A stretch of DNA of 56,873 nt from contig PDHQ01000228.1 in assembly GCA_003339415.1 (NCBI GenBank), positions 1 through 56,873 of the forward strand. The letters are read 5' to 3'. Under the pieces are notes generated by a model. The model was not told the DNA's origin. It was given only the letters and a program-made list of their open reading frames with translations, and searched no databases. Made by a program: the position numbers and the translations under genes. The stretch is from Ophiocordyceps camponoti-saundersi (nom. inval.). Taxonomy: Eukaryota > Ascomycota > Sordariomycetes > Hypocreales > Ophiocordycipitaceae. Of this stretch, positions 12,531-24,374 are shown one piece after another. Position 1 is the first letter of the stretch, and each line of letters starts with the position of its first letter.

Positions 12531-13790
12531 AAGTTACTTATTTAGCTTTTTATAATTTGTTTTTAAAAAATTAGCGTTATATAATAATAAAGAGATTATA
12601 AATAGCTTTAAGTTAATATATTAAAAATAATAAGCACCTTAAGTATACTATTTTAAATATTATTATATTAAGTTTATAATAAAGTAATTAACTAGCTAAA
12701 TCTTAATAGCTTAGCCTTTTTAGTAAAAATAAATTAAAGTAAAGTTATTATTAATTTAAAAACTATTAAAGTTTACGGTATTATTAGCTTAAAAGATAGT
12801 TTTTAGCTTTATATAAAACTTTATAATAGCTATTTAATTATTTTCTATCTTTTAAAAAGTCTTAATATTAAGCATTAGTATATTATTAGCTAATAAGCTA
12901 ATAAGATTAAGTTAAAAATAATTTTTATATTTAATAAGAAAATAAGCGTTTAAGATTAATATATATCTTTATAGCTACTAAATATAGTAATCTTAATATA
13001 AAAAAACTAATATACTTTTATTTTTATAATACTATATAAAGGCTTAATTATATAAATAATTATATCTTTAAAGTACTAATCTTTTATTTCTAATAATAAA
13101 GTAATAATAATAATTTATTTAAGATTAAACTAAGATTAAGAGTATATTTAAGTAATATTTTATAAAATAAGTTTAAAACTAAACTAATTACTTATAAAAG
13201 AGAGAGTAAAAATAAGATATTAGCTTACTTTTTAAATTATTAAAAATTAGGTAAAAGTAATATCCCCTTACCTTTATTATTATAGCTAGTAATAATAAAA
13301 TAAGATTTCTTATATAAGTAATTTATTTAAATATTTTTAATTTCCTAAACTATATAAGTATAAGAATATATATATTATAATACTTTTTAAGTTATATTTT
13401 TTAAATAAAAAATACTATAATATATAAAGTTATTAGTTTCTTATATATCTAAACCTTTAAAAAGCTATTTAAAAGTTATAATCTTATTTTTAAAATAAAA
13501 TTAAAAAATAGCGCTATATTTTATTTATTTATTTATTTATATACTAAGGGCTTTTATAATATTTAAAGCTTTTATAGTATATTAAGTAAGAAAAATCTAT
13601 TAAAATAAAATAAAACCCCCTAACTATAAAAAGAAAGCTTATTATATACTTATATAAAAATATAATAATAGCTAGTAGTAATATAATATAATAAGCTTAT
13701 TACTTAAGGGTAATTTTAAATAATATAAAAAAATAAAGTAAGGAGGGGAGTACGGAGAAAAGAAAATCCGTAAAATATAAGGTAGAAGGA
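12531..13790. other. Unclassified RIP'd sequence
   Basis: Very AT-rich with stops in all frames. Some plus-strand frames have mainly Gln-type stops (about 12980-13250), which suggests former coding sequence, but I recognise no domain. No terminal repeats were found. Confidence 0.5.
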
Positions 13791-13793
13791 GCG

Positions 13794-13855
13794 GGGCGGT
13801 ATAAAGCGGTACGGGGTGGTATAGGGCGGTATAAGGCGAGGTAATATAGCGCGGG
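13794..13855. repeat. GC-rich tandem repeat, about 10-bp unit
   Basis: Five to six degenerate copies of a 10-bp unit such as GGGCGGTATA follow one another in a purine-rich island (13740-13945). The region is unusually rich in G on the plus strand compared with its surroundings, and ends in a run of seven G (13931-13937). Its role is unknown. Confidence 0.75.
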
Positions 13856-13949
13856 GCGGAGGAAGAAAAGTCTAAGGAGGGGTAAGGTAAAATAGTAAGG
13901 TAGCTGCTTTATTATTTATTAGTAATTAGAGGGGGGGAGGGCTATATTT

Positions 13950-15519
13950 TTTCTTTTTTACCTCTTTTTTTCTTTTTTCTTTTTCTTTTTCTTATTATTT
14001 TAAAAAAAAGATATATTTTTAACCCCCTTCCTTAACCTTTCCCCTTTTTTTAACTTTTATAATAAAAAAATAATAATAATAATTATATAGCTATATATTA
14101 ATAAAATAATAATATTATAATATTTAAGATTATTTATAAAAAGCTTTATAACTTTTTTTATATTAAATATATAATTTAATTAGCTAAATATAAAGTTTTA
14201 TATTAGAAATAATAAAGTAAATAATATTATATTATATAATTATATATAAAGCTAATAAAATATAGAAGCTTTAAATTAGCTAATTATTATAATTATATAA
14301 AAGCTTAATATAAATATTAAAAAATAAGTAAAGCTAAAAGTAAAGTTAAGAAAAAAGTTAAAGCTTAAATATTAATTAAATTATAAATTTATTAAAATAA
14401 ACTATATATAATAGCTATAAAGGTAGCTAGATATACTAGTAAAGGAGGATAATTAAATAGCTTATAAATAAGTATAAAGTAAAATAAAGTTTAAAGCTAG
14501 CTAATAATAAATAATAAAAGCGATTTTAAGCTAACTTATATTATACTTAAAAGTAGAATAAAATATTAAAGCTTTAACTTATTATAATAATAATATTAAT
14601 TAAAGCTAGCGCTTTAGTAAAAGCGGCCGCTTTAGCGGCTACTTTATTTACCTTTTTTATAGCTATAATTACTAATCTTTCTCCTTAAAAGTTATATATA
14701 TTAATCTTGCTATATTTTAAAATATTTATTATAAATAATAAGATAATTATTAAAGCGAGCGGAGTAAAAGGTAAAGCGGTAAAAAAGATAATAATAAAAA
14801 TAATAATAGCGATAATAGTAATAATAATAATAGTAAAGATAAATATATCCGCTAAATTAAAAGCGGAGGTAATAGCGGTAGCGGACTTAAGGCTAAGAGT
14901 AGTAATAAAAGTAATAGCGGAGTTAAAAATAGTAAGGGTAAGGGAGCTTATAATAATAATAATAATAGCTATAAAGTTTATAATAGTGGTAATAATAATA
15001 ATAATAATAGCGGTAATAAAAGCTATAATAATTATTAAGTAAATAATTACTAAGCTATATAAAATTATATTATTAAAGATTATAATTAAAATCCGCTTTT
15101 ATTTTAATAATATTAAAAATACCTAAGCTTAAATATTATATAAAATTTATAAGATAAAATATAATATTAATTAATAAATTATAAATAATATTAAAATAAA
15201 CTAATTAAGATATATATTAAATAATATACTTAAGCTAAGTTATATATTTAATTTAAACTTAATAAAGCTATTATTAATAATAAAGCTAAAAGTAAATAAG
15301 GAGGTAATAGTATTATTACTAATTTTTATTATATTAATATTAAAAAATAAGTTAAAATAAATAATAATTAAAAAAAAATAAAAAAATAAGTAAAATAGAA
15401 AAGGAAATAAATAAGGCGGAGGTAGTTAATAAGGTAAAAAGGGCTAAAAGCTTAAAAATAGCTAAAAATATAATAAAGAAAGTAAAAGCGGAGGCGGAGG
15501 AGGAGTTAGTAAAGGTAGA
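13950..15519. other. Unclassified RIP'd sequence with trinucleotide-rich tract
   Basis: No gene is seen. About 14760-15040 is built from AAT, AGC and GCG triplets. One plus frame is open there for 111 codons but is almost only Ile, Val, Lys and Ala; a neighbouring frame is Asn, Ser and Gly rich. This is a simple-sequence tract rather than a protein. From about 15100 a plus-strand frame looks formerly coding and leads into the basic frame at 15440. Confidence 0.55.
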
Positions 15520-15524
15520 GGTAA
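15440..15524 (+). pseudogene. Basic/acidic coding frame, left part, split by Ty3/gypsy 2
   Basis: The plus frame reads through a Lys/Ala/Glu-rich stretch that includes KVKAEAEEELVKVEV (about 15480-15523) and is cut by the LTR at 15525. It resumes in the same phase after the 3' LTR at 27608. The host sequence was therefore probably coding when the element landed in it. The protein family was not recognised; a Lys/Glu-rich coiled-coil tail would fit several transposases as well as host proteins. Confidence 0.45.
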
Positions 15525-16128
15525 TAATATAGAACGTGTAGGAACGTGTAATAACACCCCTATAAATCGCCTAACCTCTTATAATATTTTACTAAGATTT
15601 CCCCTTTTAGGATTTTACTTAAATTTCCCCTAAAAACTTTATTACTTTTACGCTTAGGAAATTACTAGGATTTCCTATTAGGATTTCTCTATAATAACTC
15701 TTAGGATTTTACTAAGATTTCTTACCGGATTTAGTATTAAAATATATTTCTAAAAATCCCTAGATTTTACTAGGAAATCCTTATATATTAGGAAATTACC
15801 GCGTATTAGGAAATCTCCGTTTTACTAATATATACGGAAATTACTATAAAATCCCCTTAAGTAAATACTTTTAGGATTATATTAGGAAATTTTCCTTAAG
15901 CTCCTAGCTATATAATTAGCTTAATATTCCTTTAAGTAATAATTTAAATCTTTTTATAGTTACTATTTTAATTTTTAAAAAACTTTTACTTATATTTATA
16001 CTTTTTATAATAGCTATTTTATAATCTTATAATTAGTAGCTAGCTTATCTCCTTTTTCTATATATTATATTTAATAGCTAGCTTAATATATACGCTTATT
16101 AGAAAATTATATATATAAGCGTATATTA
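15525..16128 (+). repeat. 5' LTR of Ty3/gypsy 2 (604 bp)
   Basis: Identical in length to the 3' LTR, with transition differences. It is rich in degenerate copies of ACTAGGAAATC and its reverse complement (for example 15690-15850), an internal subrepeat conserved in both LTRs. Degenerate primer-binding sequence may begin at TAGTAATAATTC, two bases after the LTR. Confidence 0.95.
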
Positions 16129-16299
16129 ACTAGTAATAATTCTATATTATATTAACTTATAGATTTCTAGCTATTAAGGTAGTAAGTTAGACTTAAAATA
16201 TTTTTACTAATAAGACTTTATAAGCGTAAATTTTTAGCTTAGAAGAAAGCTTTACTATATTTATTATTTTACCTTAGCTATATATTATTTCTTTACCCC

Positions 16300-19200
16300 T
16301 AAACTTTTTAAAGTAATTAAAGAAAAAGTTACTATTAGGAAAGAAAAAGCTTATATTTTTAATATTTATAAAAAAGTAAAAAAACCTTACCTTTTTAAAG
16401 GTAAATTTCCTCCTTTATAATATAGAGAAGTAAGGCTAGTTAGAAAATACTTATTATATTAAGATAATCCCTAAGGAACTAAGTTACTTATTATAATTAA
16501 TTATTTCTTAACTAATTTAAACGTAGTTATAAACTATAATTAATTATTTAAATAAGTAAATTAACTAAAATATATATTAAATAGTATCTTTTACTTATTT
16601 AAAATTTTATTAGAAAATTAGCTACCTTTTATTTGAGAATATTTTTAAATTATAAGTAATATTAAAAATAAAAATAAGTAACCTGCCTTATAAAAAGAAA
16701 ATAGTAAGAATATTAAGCTCCTCTCTTAAGAAAAAGGTAAGGAAAAGGCCGAGTCCTTTTTACTAGATAAAGGTAAGAAAACCTCTATATTATTAGAATC
16801 CTCTCTAAAAGAAGAACCTTTTACCCTAAAGAAGAATATTTTAGGGAAATAATATTTTCTAGATCCTCTTATAATATTATTTAATTCCGGAAAACCTCCC
16901 CCTTCTTCCTTAGAAAAGGAAAGATTAATATAGATAGTTAATAAGGTACTTTACTTTTATAATATTATACCTTAAAACTTAGATTACCTAGGATATATTA
17001 ACTTAGAAGATAATTTATAATTATATAATTAATTAAATTTATAAAAACTATCTAAATAATAAGTTTAGCTATAAGCTAAAGATATTAGATTATTTAAACT
17101 AGCTAGTATTTTTAATATTACCTTTAATTAAATTAAGGAAACTAATTAAACTATTATTTACTAGAGTATTAACTAATTTATAAACGCTTTAAAGTAAGTT
17201 ATAGCCTAAAGCGAGGATTATATTAATAAACTTATATAACTTATTCCTTTTTTTTTAAAGTTATATTATAGAATAATATTCTAAAAATCTAAATTTATAA
17301 ATTAAATTAGAATTTACTTTTCCTAATTTTAAAATTTAAGGATAGGTAAAAGCCCTCTAAAAAAGGTTTACTATCTAACTTAATATTACCGCTCTTATTA
17401 TATAAAAATAAAGCTTTATATTTTAAGATATACTCGCTAAAAAGGACTTCTAATTATAAATGTTAAAAATAAAAAAAAATAGCTTAGGTAGCTCTTTATC
17501 CCGAATAATCTATACTAATAATTATCTTTTCCTAACTTAATATTTTTCTTTAAAAAACTTTCCGATAGCTAATTAATAAAAATACCTTAGATAACTAAGT
17601 ATATAAATATAAATAACTTATTCTAAACCTCTAAACTAAGCTAACTAGAGGAACTTAGGGTATTTTTTAAAATAACGCTACTTAGTATATAGCTTTAGGT
17701 AAGTTACCCTAATAAGAATATAAGGTAAATAGTTTTAAGGAGAAATCCCTATAAAATCTAAACTGCTAACTAAAACGTAAACTAAATAACTTTTTTATAA
17801 AGCTAACGGATAATACTTAGAAACCTTTTAATAAAAATATTAAGTTTAAAATAAAGATAAAGTAGCCTTTCCTTAAGAAAAATATAGAAAGCTTAAAAGG
17901 TAATTTTATTCTTATTAACTTTACTTATAAACTTATAGATTAAAACCCTAATATAAATAAAGTTTTTACTATCTTTTTAGAAATATATAATACTATCCTT
18001 AGTATTTTAAAATAGCCCTTAAAAAGCGAAGATAACTCCTCTAAGATATCTAAAGATAAATAACTAGCTAATAACTTATATTATCTTATTTCGGATTTTA
18101 AGAAATATAAGATAAAACCTCTTAATATTATTAGAGACCTCCTTTCTAAAAACCTTCTAATTATTAAAGCTATTTTATAAATAACTAATTTATTTTTAAA
18201 ATAAGTTTCCTATTTCTCTTATATAAAGATTTTAATATTTAATAAAAATAAACCTTTTAATATTATAAAAATAAATATCGATATTAGAGTAAATAAATCC
18301 CTTATTAGGAAAAACTTACTTAATAAGTTTAATAATATTAATTATAATCTAATAATAATTTAAAGCTTAAATAATATTAGATTAGCCTTAACTTATAATT
18401 AAGCTACCTTTACTTTATATATTATTAGTAAAATTAATAGTAAATTTTACCTTAGTAAGTTTAAAGCTAGCGCTTAAGTTATTAAATATCTTCTTACCGG
18501 AGTTTTCTTAAGATAAGAGTTCTTAATCCTTTATAAAATTAATATCCTTAACTTTTAATAAAAGCTTTAAATTTAACTTTATAAAGAAATATATATTAAA
18601 TACTATTTTACTTATAAAGGACTAGCTATTTATAAATATATAATAGCTATTTTAATAATAATAATCCCTCTTTTTTTAATAAATATAATTTTAGCACTAA
18701 TTAAGGATCCTCCTAAAAATCGTAATCTTATTTTCTTTCCTAATTTTTATTTTCTCTTTAGTTTAATTATTCGTAATTACTTTTATTTAACTATTTTTAA
18801 CTTAAGTAATAAGCTAATCTCTTTAAATAGAAAGAAAAGGTTAGTATTATATTAAATCTTAATAATTAATTCTCTTTTATAATCTTTTAATAAATTACTA
18901 AAAAGGACTCCTTAGATAACCCTAATAAATATTTAATATTAAACTTTTTTTTAGATTAAATAATATTATCTAATAAAACTAATACTAACTTACTTTTTAT
19001 TAATATCTTAGATTTAAGTTAACCGTACTAATTAGGTATTTTTAAAATACTTAATATCTTAGAAATTAAGGGAGAGTATAGCGTTAAAATTTATACTCTT
19101 AATTCTTAGTTATTTAGAAAAGTAAAATAGCTATATAATTCTTTTCCGAAATTATAAGAAGATATTAAACTAATTAATCTACCCCCGGAATATTATTTAA

Positions 19201-22130
19201 AGATCCCCCTTATTAATAATTAGTATAAGAAAAAACTTAGTTTATATCCTTACTTATTAAATAAACTTAATTAAGATTTCCTTAATAAAAAATATAATAA
19301 TATATATTTATAAGGTAAAATAAAATAAGCGCTTAAAGCTTTACTTTTTACTAGCTTATATTTTATTATTTAGAGAAAAAGTAAACTATATATTATTAAT
19401 AACTTATAAGCTTTAAATAATATAGCTATTCCCGATATATATTTAATACCTCTCCTTTAAGATATAATTTATAAGTTAATAGGTAAAAAGGTTATTTTTA
19501 CTATTAATACTTATAGCTTTTTTTATTAGTTTCTTATTTATTTAAATTACTAAGAGTAGTTTATAATTACTTTTTACCGCGGATTAAAAAAAGCTATAAT
19601 CGCTCTTATAAGGTATAAAAATTCGCTTACCTATATATAAAAATTCGTTAATTATATTCTCCGATTATATAAAGTATATACTATTAGATATATTAATAAT
19701 ATAGTAATCTTCTCCGATACCTTAGAGGATTATATTAAGTATTTAACTATAATATTTAATCTTTTTATTAATATAAATCTTTCCCTCTTTACTTTTAAAT
19801 TATTCCTTTATTACTTATTTATAAAAATATTAAAATATTATATTAATAGATTTATATTAATAAATACTTAATTTTAAGTAAAAGCCTTATAAGATATTAA
19901 GTTCTTTAATATTTTATAATATTTTAAGTAATAGATTAAATTAGTTAGATAAATAAAATATCTTATTCCTTATTTTATATAATAAATTAACTTTTTTTAA
20001 AAATATAAAATAATAATATTTTAAAAAAGATAGGAAAGTAAAATACTTATTACTAAATTAAAAAGAAATACCTTTATCTCCTAGTTTAAAATTATCTTAG
20101 TAAAGGAAAAAACTAACTATTTTAAAAATATTACTAACGCTTTTTATAATAATATTACTCTTAGTTAGTTTTTTCCTAATTATTAACTTTTTTTATAAAT
20201 CGATATTTTCTAGAAAAACGGTTTTATAGCTTATTTTTTCTATATTAATAATAAGGAATCCTAGAAACTATTTTTAGCTCCGCTTTAATAATTTATTAAA
20301 CTTATTTATTATTTTAGTTATATACTTAAATTAGCTAAAACTAAATATTAGCTAACTAAACTTAAGATTTTCTACTTAATTTAAGCTTATTATAAACTTT
20401 AAACTTATCTAATTAAAACTTAGAAACTAAAAATTATAATTTTTATAAATTATATTATAATTTTAATAATTATAAAATAAACCTTTTTTTTACTATTAGT
20501 ATAAGGAGTAATAATTACCTTACTCTCGCTTTTTAGTTTTTAAGTTAATATCTTTTTAAAGTCCGATATATCCTTAATATTTTTAATATTTTTATAAACT
20601 TTTTTTTACGCCTCCCTTTAAAAATAGCTTTAGAAAAAGGATATAAGAATTTAAAAATATTTTAGAAGATTATATTAACTAGGAATACGCGCTTATTTCC
20701 TTAAAAGCTATCCTTAATAACGCTTTTTAATATAGGATTTCCGAAAAATATCTCCTTAATATATAATAATCTAAAATCTTAAAGTAACTTAAAAATAAAA
20801 ACTCTTAGAAAAGATTTACTTTTATCTAAGTAAATAGCTTATTATATTTTAAAAATATTAATAATTAATAATAATTTTATATTCCCAAAAACTATATTAA
20901 AGAAATTATTTTAAAGTATTATTTTTATAAATTTTATATTAGCTAAAGATATATATAAGCTAAACTCTTTTTTAATTTTATTATTTCCTAACTAAAAAAA
21001 AGATTAATAATTTTATAAATAAATATAATATTTATAAATAAAATAAAACTAATAGATAAGCTTTTTCTAGGGAAATAGTTTCTATTTATTTCCTAGCGAT
21101 TCTTTTTTATATAATTATAATAAATTTTATTACTAGACTCTCTCTAATCTTTTCGGAAAATTTACCTTAGTTTAAACCTAAAGGAAAGTTTTATAATACC
21201 TTTCTTACTATTACTAATAGGTTCTCGATAATATATATTTTAACTTTTAGATACGATTATTTTACTACTAAAAAATAAGCTTAGCGGCTATATAATAAGC
21301 TTACTTATTATAATTAAAAACTCCTAAAATAAATTATCTCTAATTAAGATCTAAAGTTTATATCTAAGCTTTAAAAAACTTTATAATTTACTTTTAATAT
21401 TAAATTCCTAATATTTACTATATATTACCTATAAACTAATAGTTTATCTAAAAGATAAAATTAAACTATTAAAATCGCTTTTAAATTCTTTATTATTAAT
21501 TTCTCGATAAAATAATAAATTAACACCTTACTAGCTTTTTAGTTTTTACTTAATAATTCCTTTTCCTTAGTTATTAAGATTATATTAAGTAAGTTATTTA
21601 CTAAATTCTTAATAAATAATAGTTTCTATTATCTAAGCGATTAAGCTTCCCCTAAATCTAAGAAAATATTAAAAAATAAGGTAGTTATCTTTATTACCTA
21701 TATTTAAGCTATAATAAAAAGATAATATAATAAGAAATATCGGAAGCTTAAGTTTAAGCTTAGCGATTAAGGTTAGCTAAAACTTAGGAAAGGATATTTT
21801 ATTTTTAATAGATAAGTAGCGAAGCTTTTAGAACGGTAAACTAAGCCTTTCCGCGTAATCGAAAAAATTAGTTATTTAGCTTATTAACTAGATCTTAATA
21901 ACTTTATAAATATCTATCTTATTATATTAGTTATATAACTTTAACTAGCTAATATTTTAGAAGAATAACTTAGCCCTAAGCTTAATATTAATAACTATAA
22001 GATTAAATAAATCCTTAATAAGAGGAAGTTTAAAAAAAGGTAAGGTGCTACTTAAATAAAATACCTTATATATTAGAAAGGATACCTAAGTAATAATAAT
22101 TAATAAGTAGCTAAGAAGGACTTTTAATAA
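16300..22130 (+). pseudogene. Ty3/gypsy 2 gag-pol remnant (RT, RNase H, integrase, chromodomain)
   Basis: Gag and protease (about 16.3-19.1 kb) are not recognisable with confidence. Reverse transcriptase spans about 19330-19900, with AIPDIYLIPLL near 19430, a block around 19580-19640, and YINNIVIFSDTLEDYIKYL from 19689, where the catalytic Asp pair is Asn-Asn. RNase H spans about 20180-20480 (GFIAYFFYINNKES is visible). Integrase covers about 20880-21500, with a zinc-binding part followed by NFITRLP-like sequence near 21118-21145, in which the first catalytic Asp reads Asn. A chromodomain lies at about 21985-22125, ending in a KGY motif whose preceding Trp is a stop. All damage is of the RIP type. 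Confidence 0.85.
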
Positions 22131-22494
22131 TAGAAAAAGATAATTAAAGAATTTAAGAAAGAAAAAGATAAGTTAGAAGCTAGGCTAGAAATTATTAGGA
22201 AAAAATATATAAATATTTTTAAAAAGTACTAATTATTAGAATAAAGTAAATAAGTTACCTAGTAATTAATATATAATATCTCTAAGAAATAATAAACTTA
22301 ATATATCGCTATTTATACTAAATTTCCCTTTATTTTCTTACTTTTTTTCTCTTACTTCCTCTCTCTCTTATTTATCCTCTCTTATTCCCTTTTATATTAC
22401 CTATCTTTATTATATTCTTCTATATATTAGTCTTTATCCCTCTTATAATTATTTCTTTTTATTTTCTAATTTCTTTTATTATCTTTATATTATT

Positions 22495-24361
22495 AATAAT
22501 AATAATATTATTACGCTAGTATGCTTCGTATAGCTTAGAACTATCCTATATATATTCTAAGAGGGGGAAAAACTAGAGAATCCTAGGGTAAAACCTTCCC
22601 CTTAAGCGTTACCTCGGCTTTAAGTTAGACCACGCTTATACCTAGCACTCTATACTTTTTATAAGTTAGGTAATAACTAATAACTAAGGAAGCCGATATA
22701 TCCCCCGGAACGGAGCCCGCGGTAATAAGTATACGCGTAGTCCGGGTCTAGTACGGAGTCCGTATAGCTTACTTATCTTCCTAGCTATTATCGTTACCGT
22801 AAACTAAGTCCCCGCGCTTAATTAAGGTAGCCTTAATAATCCGGTTAATTAAGGCCCGATTAATATAGCTAAGAAACGTATAGAGGTTTTATTAGCTTAT
22901 AATAAACCCCGTAATAGCTAATCTCGAAAAGTAGCCTAATTATTATAGCGGAGCTATAGATAAGTTTAAAAAAGGGGTTAGAGGCGGAGCTATTATATTC
23001 GCTCTTTAGCGTTTCCGCCCCGGCTATTATTAAACTTTAGTTAGCGCTAAAAGAGGAGGAGGGGCGGTATATATAGAGTTCTAATTTATAAATCTTTAAG
23101 GTTAGGAAATATAAATATTCTTCGCCTAATTTTACGCTACTCTTATTTTAAGGTAAAGTTAACTTTACCTAAGGTAAGTCCCTTAATAAAGAGGGTAATA
23201 ATATAGTCTTTTTCCGTAAGCTATAAGGTAAGCTAACTCGCTCTCTATATACGGAAAAGTAAAGTACCGGCTATATTATAGCTTTATTATATAATATTTA
23301 GTAATATATTTAAGCTAGTAATACTTAAAGTATTATTAAGGTTAGACCTCTAATATATAAGGTTCCGCGTTAAAAATCTCCGCTTATATTACTATATTTT
23401 TATTATAAATTTAGTTTATATCCGCTACGCTATTAATAATAATTATAAGGGAACTTTACTAAGTCCTTAAATAATATCTTTTTATATATAATTATATTAT
23501 TAAAACCTTATTTAAAAACTTAATCTTTTTCTAAAAAGCTTCCTTATTACTTTACTATAAGGCCCGCGCTAATACCCCCTTTATAATAAGAGTATAACCT
23601 TTACTAATTAAGCGTACCTTTTCTCCGAAAATAGCGCGGAGCTACCCTAAATTAAACCGAAGCTTATAAATAGTATTTTAGAAAACTACTATAATATTAC
23701 CGCTAAGTAATTTCCTTACTATAAAAGCTTAGCTTTACTCGCAGAGTTTATAATTAATATTTATTATAATTATTTTAAGGCCTTAAACTTAAAGTAATAT
23801 AGTAATAAAATTAAAGCGAATTATAAGCTAATATTTATATTACCTAAAAACTTATTTCTTAATAATTTTCTCTAATATTTTAGCTATAATTATAGCTTAT
23901 ATTAAAGGAGTTCCGCTCTTTTTAAAGCTATAGAAAAGAGAGGAAACCGCGGCCGTAATAGCTAAGGAGATATTACTAACTAATAAAGTTAGAGTAAGGG
24001 GGGCGCCTCCCCGGACTCTCTCGGACTCCGCTACTTATTTAATAATTACCTATACGGAAACTAAGGCGTCCCCTAAAATAATCTTACTAATATTCGCCTT
24101 AGCTTCTAATAAGGTAAGAGGTATAGTAAACTTTTAGGTTCGAGTTTATTATAATTTAAAATAAAGCTATATTCTAAGTAAAAAATTTTCGCGGTTATAA
24201 TTAACTTATATAGCGTTACCCTCCCCCTTAGAGTCGCTCTAAGCGTAGCTTAAGGCTATCGCTATAAGGTAATAAAAAGAGCGGAGTCCGCTTATAATAT
24301 AAGAATAAAGGGTCCGTATCCGCGTTATTATAAGCGCGGAGTTTATAAAATATATATAATC
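22495..24361 (-). mobile_element. R1 retroposon, best-preserved copy, inside Ty3/gypsy 2
   Basis: A 1,867-bp copy between imperfect 13-bp repeats, TCTTTATATTATT (22482-22494) and TCTTCGTATTATT (24362-24374); the two mismatches are RIP-type transitions. The sense strand is minus: the tail with AAT triplets is at 22495-22510. It is much less mutated than the other copies and keeps GC-rich words, so it is probably the youngest R1 here or escaped later RIP cycles. Confidence 0.88.
22520..24335 (-). pseudogene. R1 ORF1-like protein with zinc knuckles (ORF1-only retroposon)
   Basis: On the minus strand a frame can be followed through most of R1. Around 23560-23790 it reads FIVRKLLSGNIIVVF, then a FGEKVRLISKGYTLIIKGV block (about 23590-23650). 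This resembles the conserved region of Tad-type LINE ORF1 proteins, where a Lys-x-x-Ser-Gly-Asp-Ile segment is followed by a Gly-Glu-Gly-Ala-like one. Three knuckle-like motifs follow (about 23270-23346, 23215-23270, 23155-23205), e.g. YFKYYQLKYITKYY with Cys codons as Tyr. Stops are nearly all TAA or TAG from Gln or Trp. No endonuclease or reverse transcriptase was found in the 1.87 kb. The plus strand also has a fairly open frame near 23880-24290; I regard it as a shadow. Confidence 0.7.
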
Positions 24362-24374
24362 TCTTCGTATTATT

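Noticed and set aside
14707..15042. Open frame of 111 codons on the plus strand
   Set aside because: The product is almost only Ile, Val, Lys and Ala from AAT/ATA/GCG triplets, without any domain. It is low-complexity RIP'd sequence, and the adjacent frames look equally arbitrary.
23880..24290. Plus-strand frame in R1 (with VRVRGAPPRTLSDSATY) as the real R1 gene
   Set aside because: It is fairly open, but the tail position, the ORF1-like block and the knuckle motifs all place the sense strand on minus. Open antisense frames are expected where Gln codons are common. Some doubt remains.
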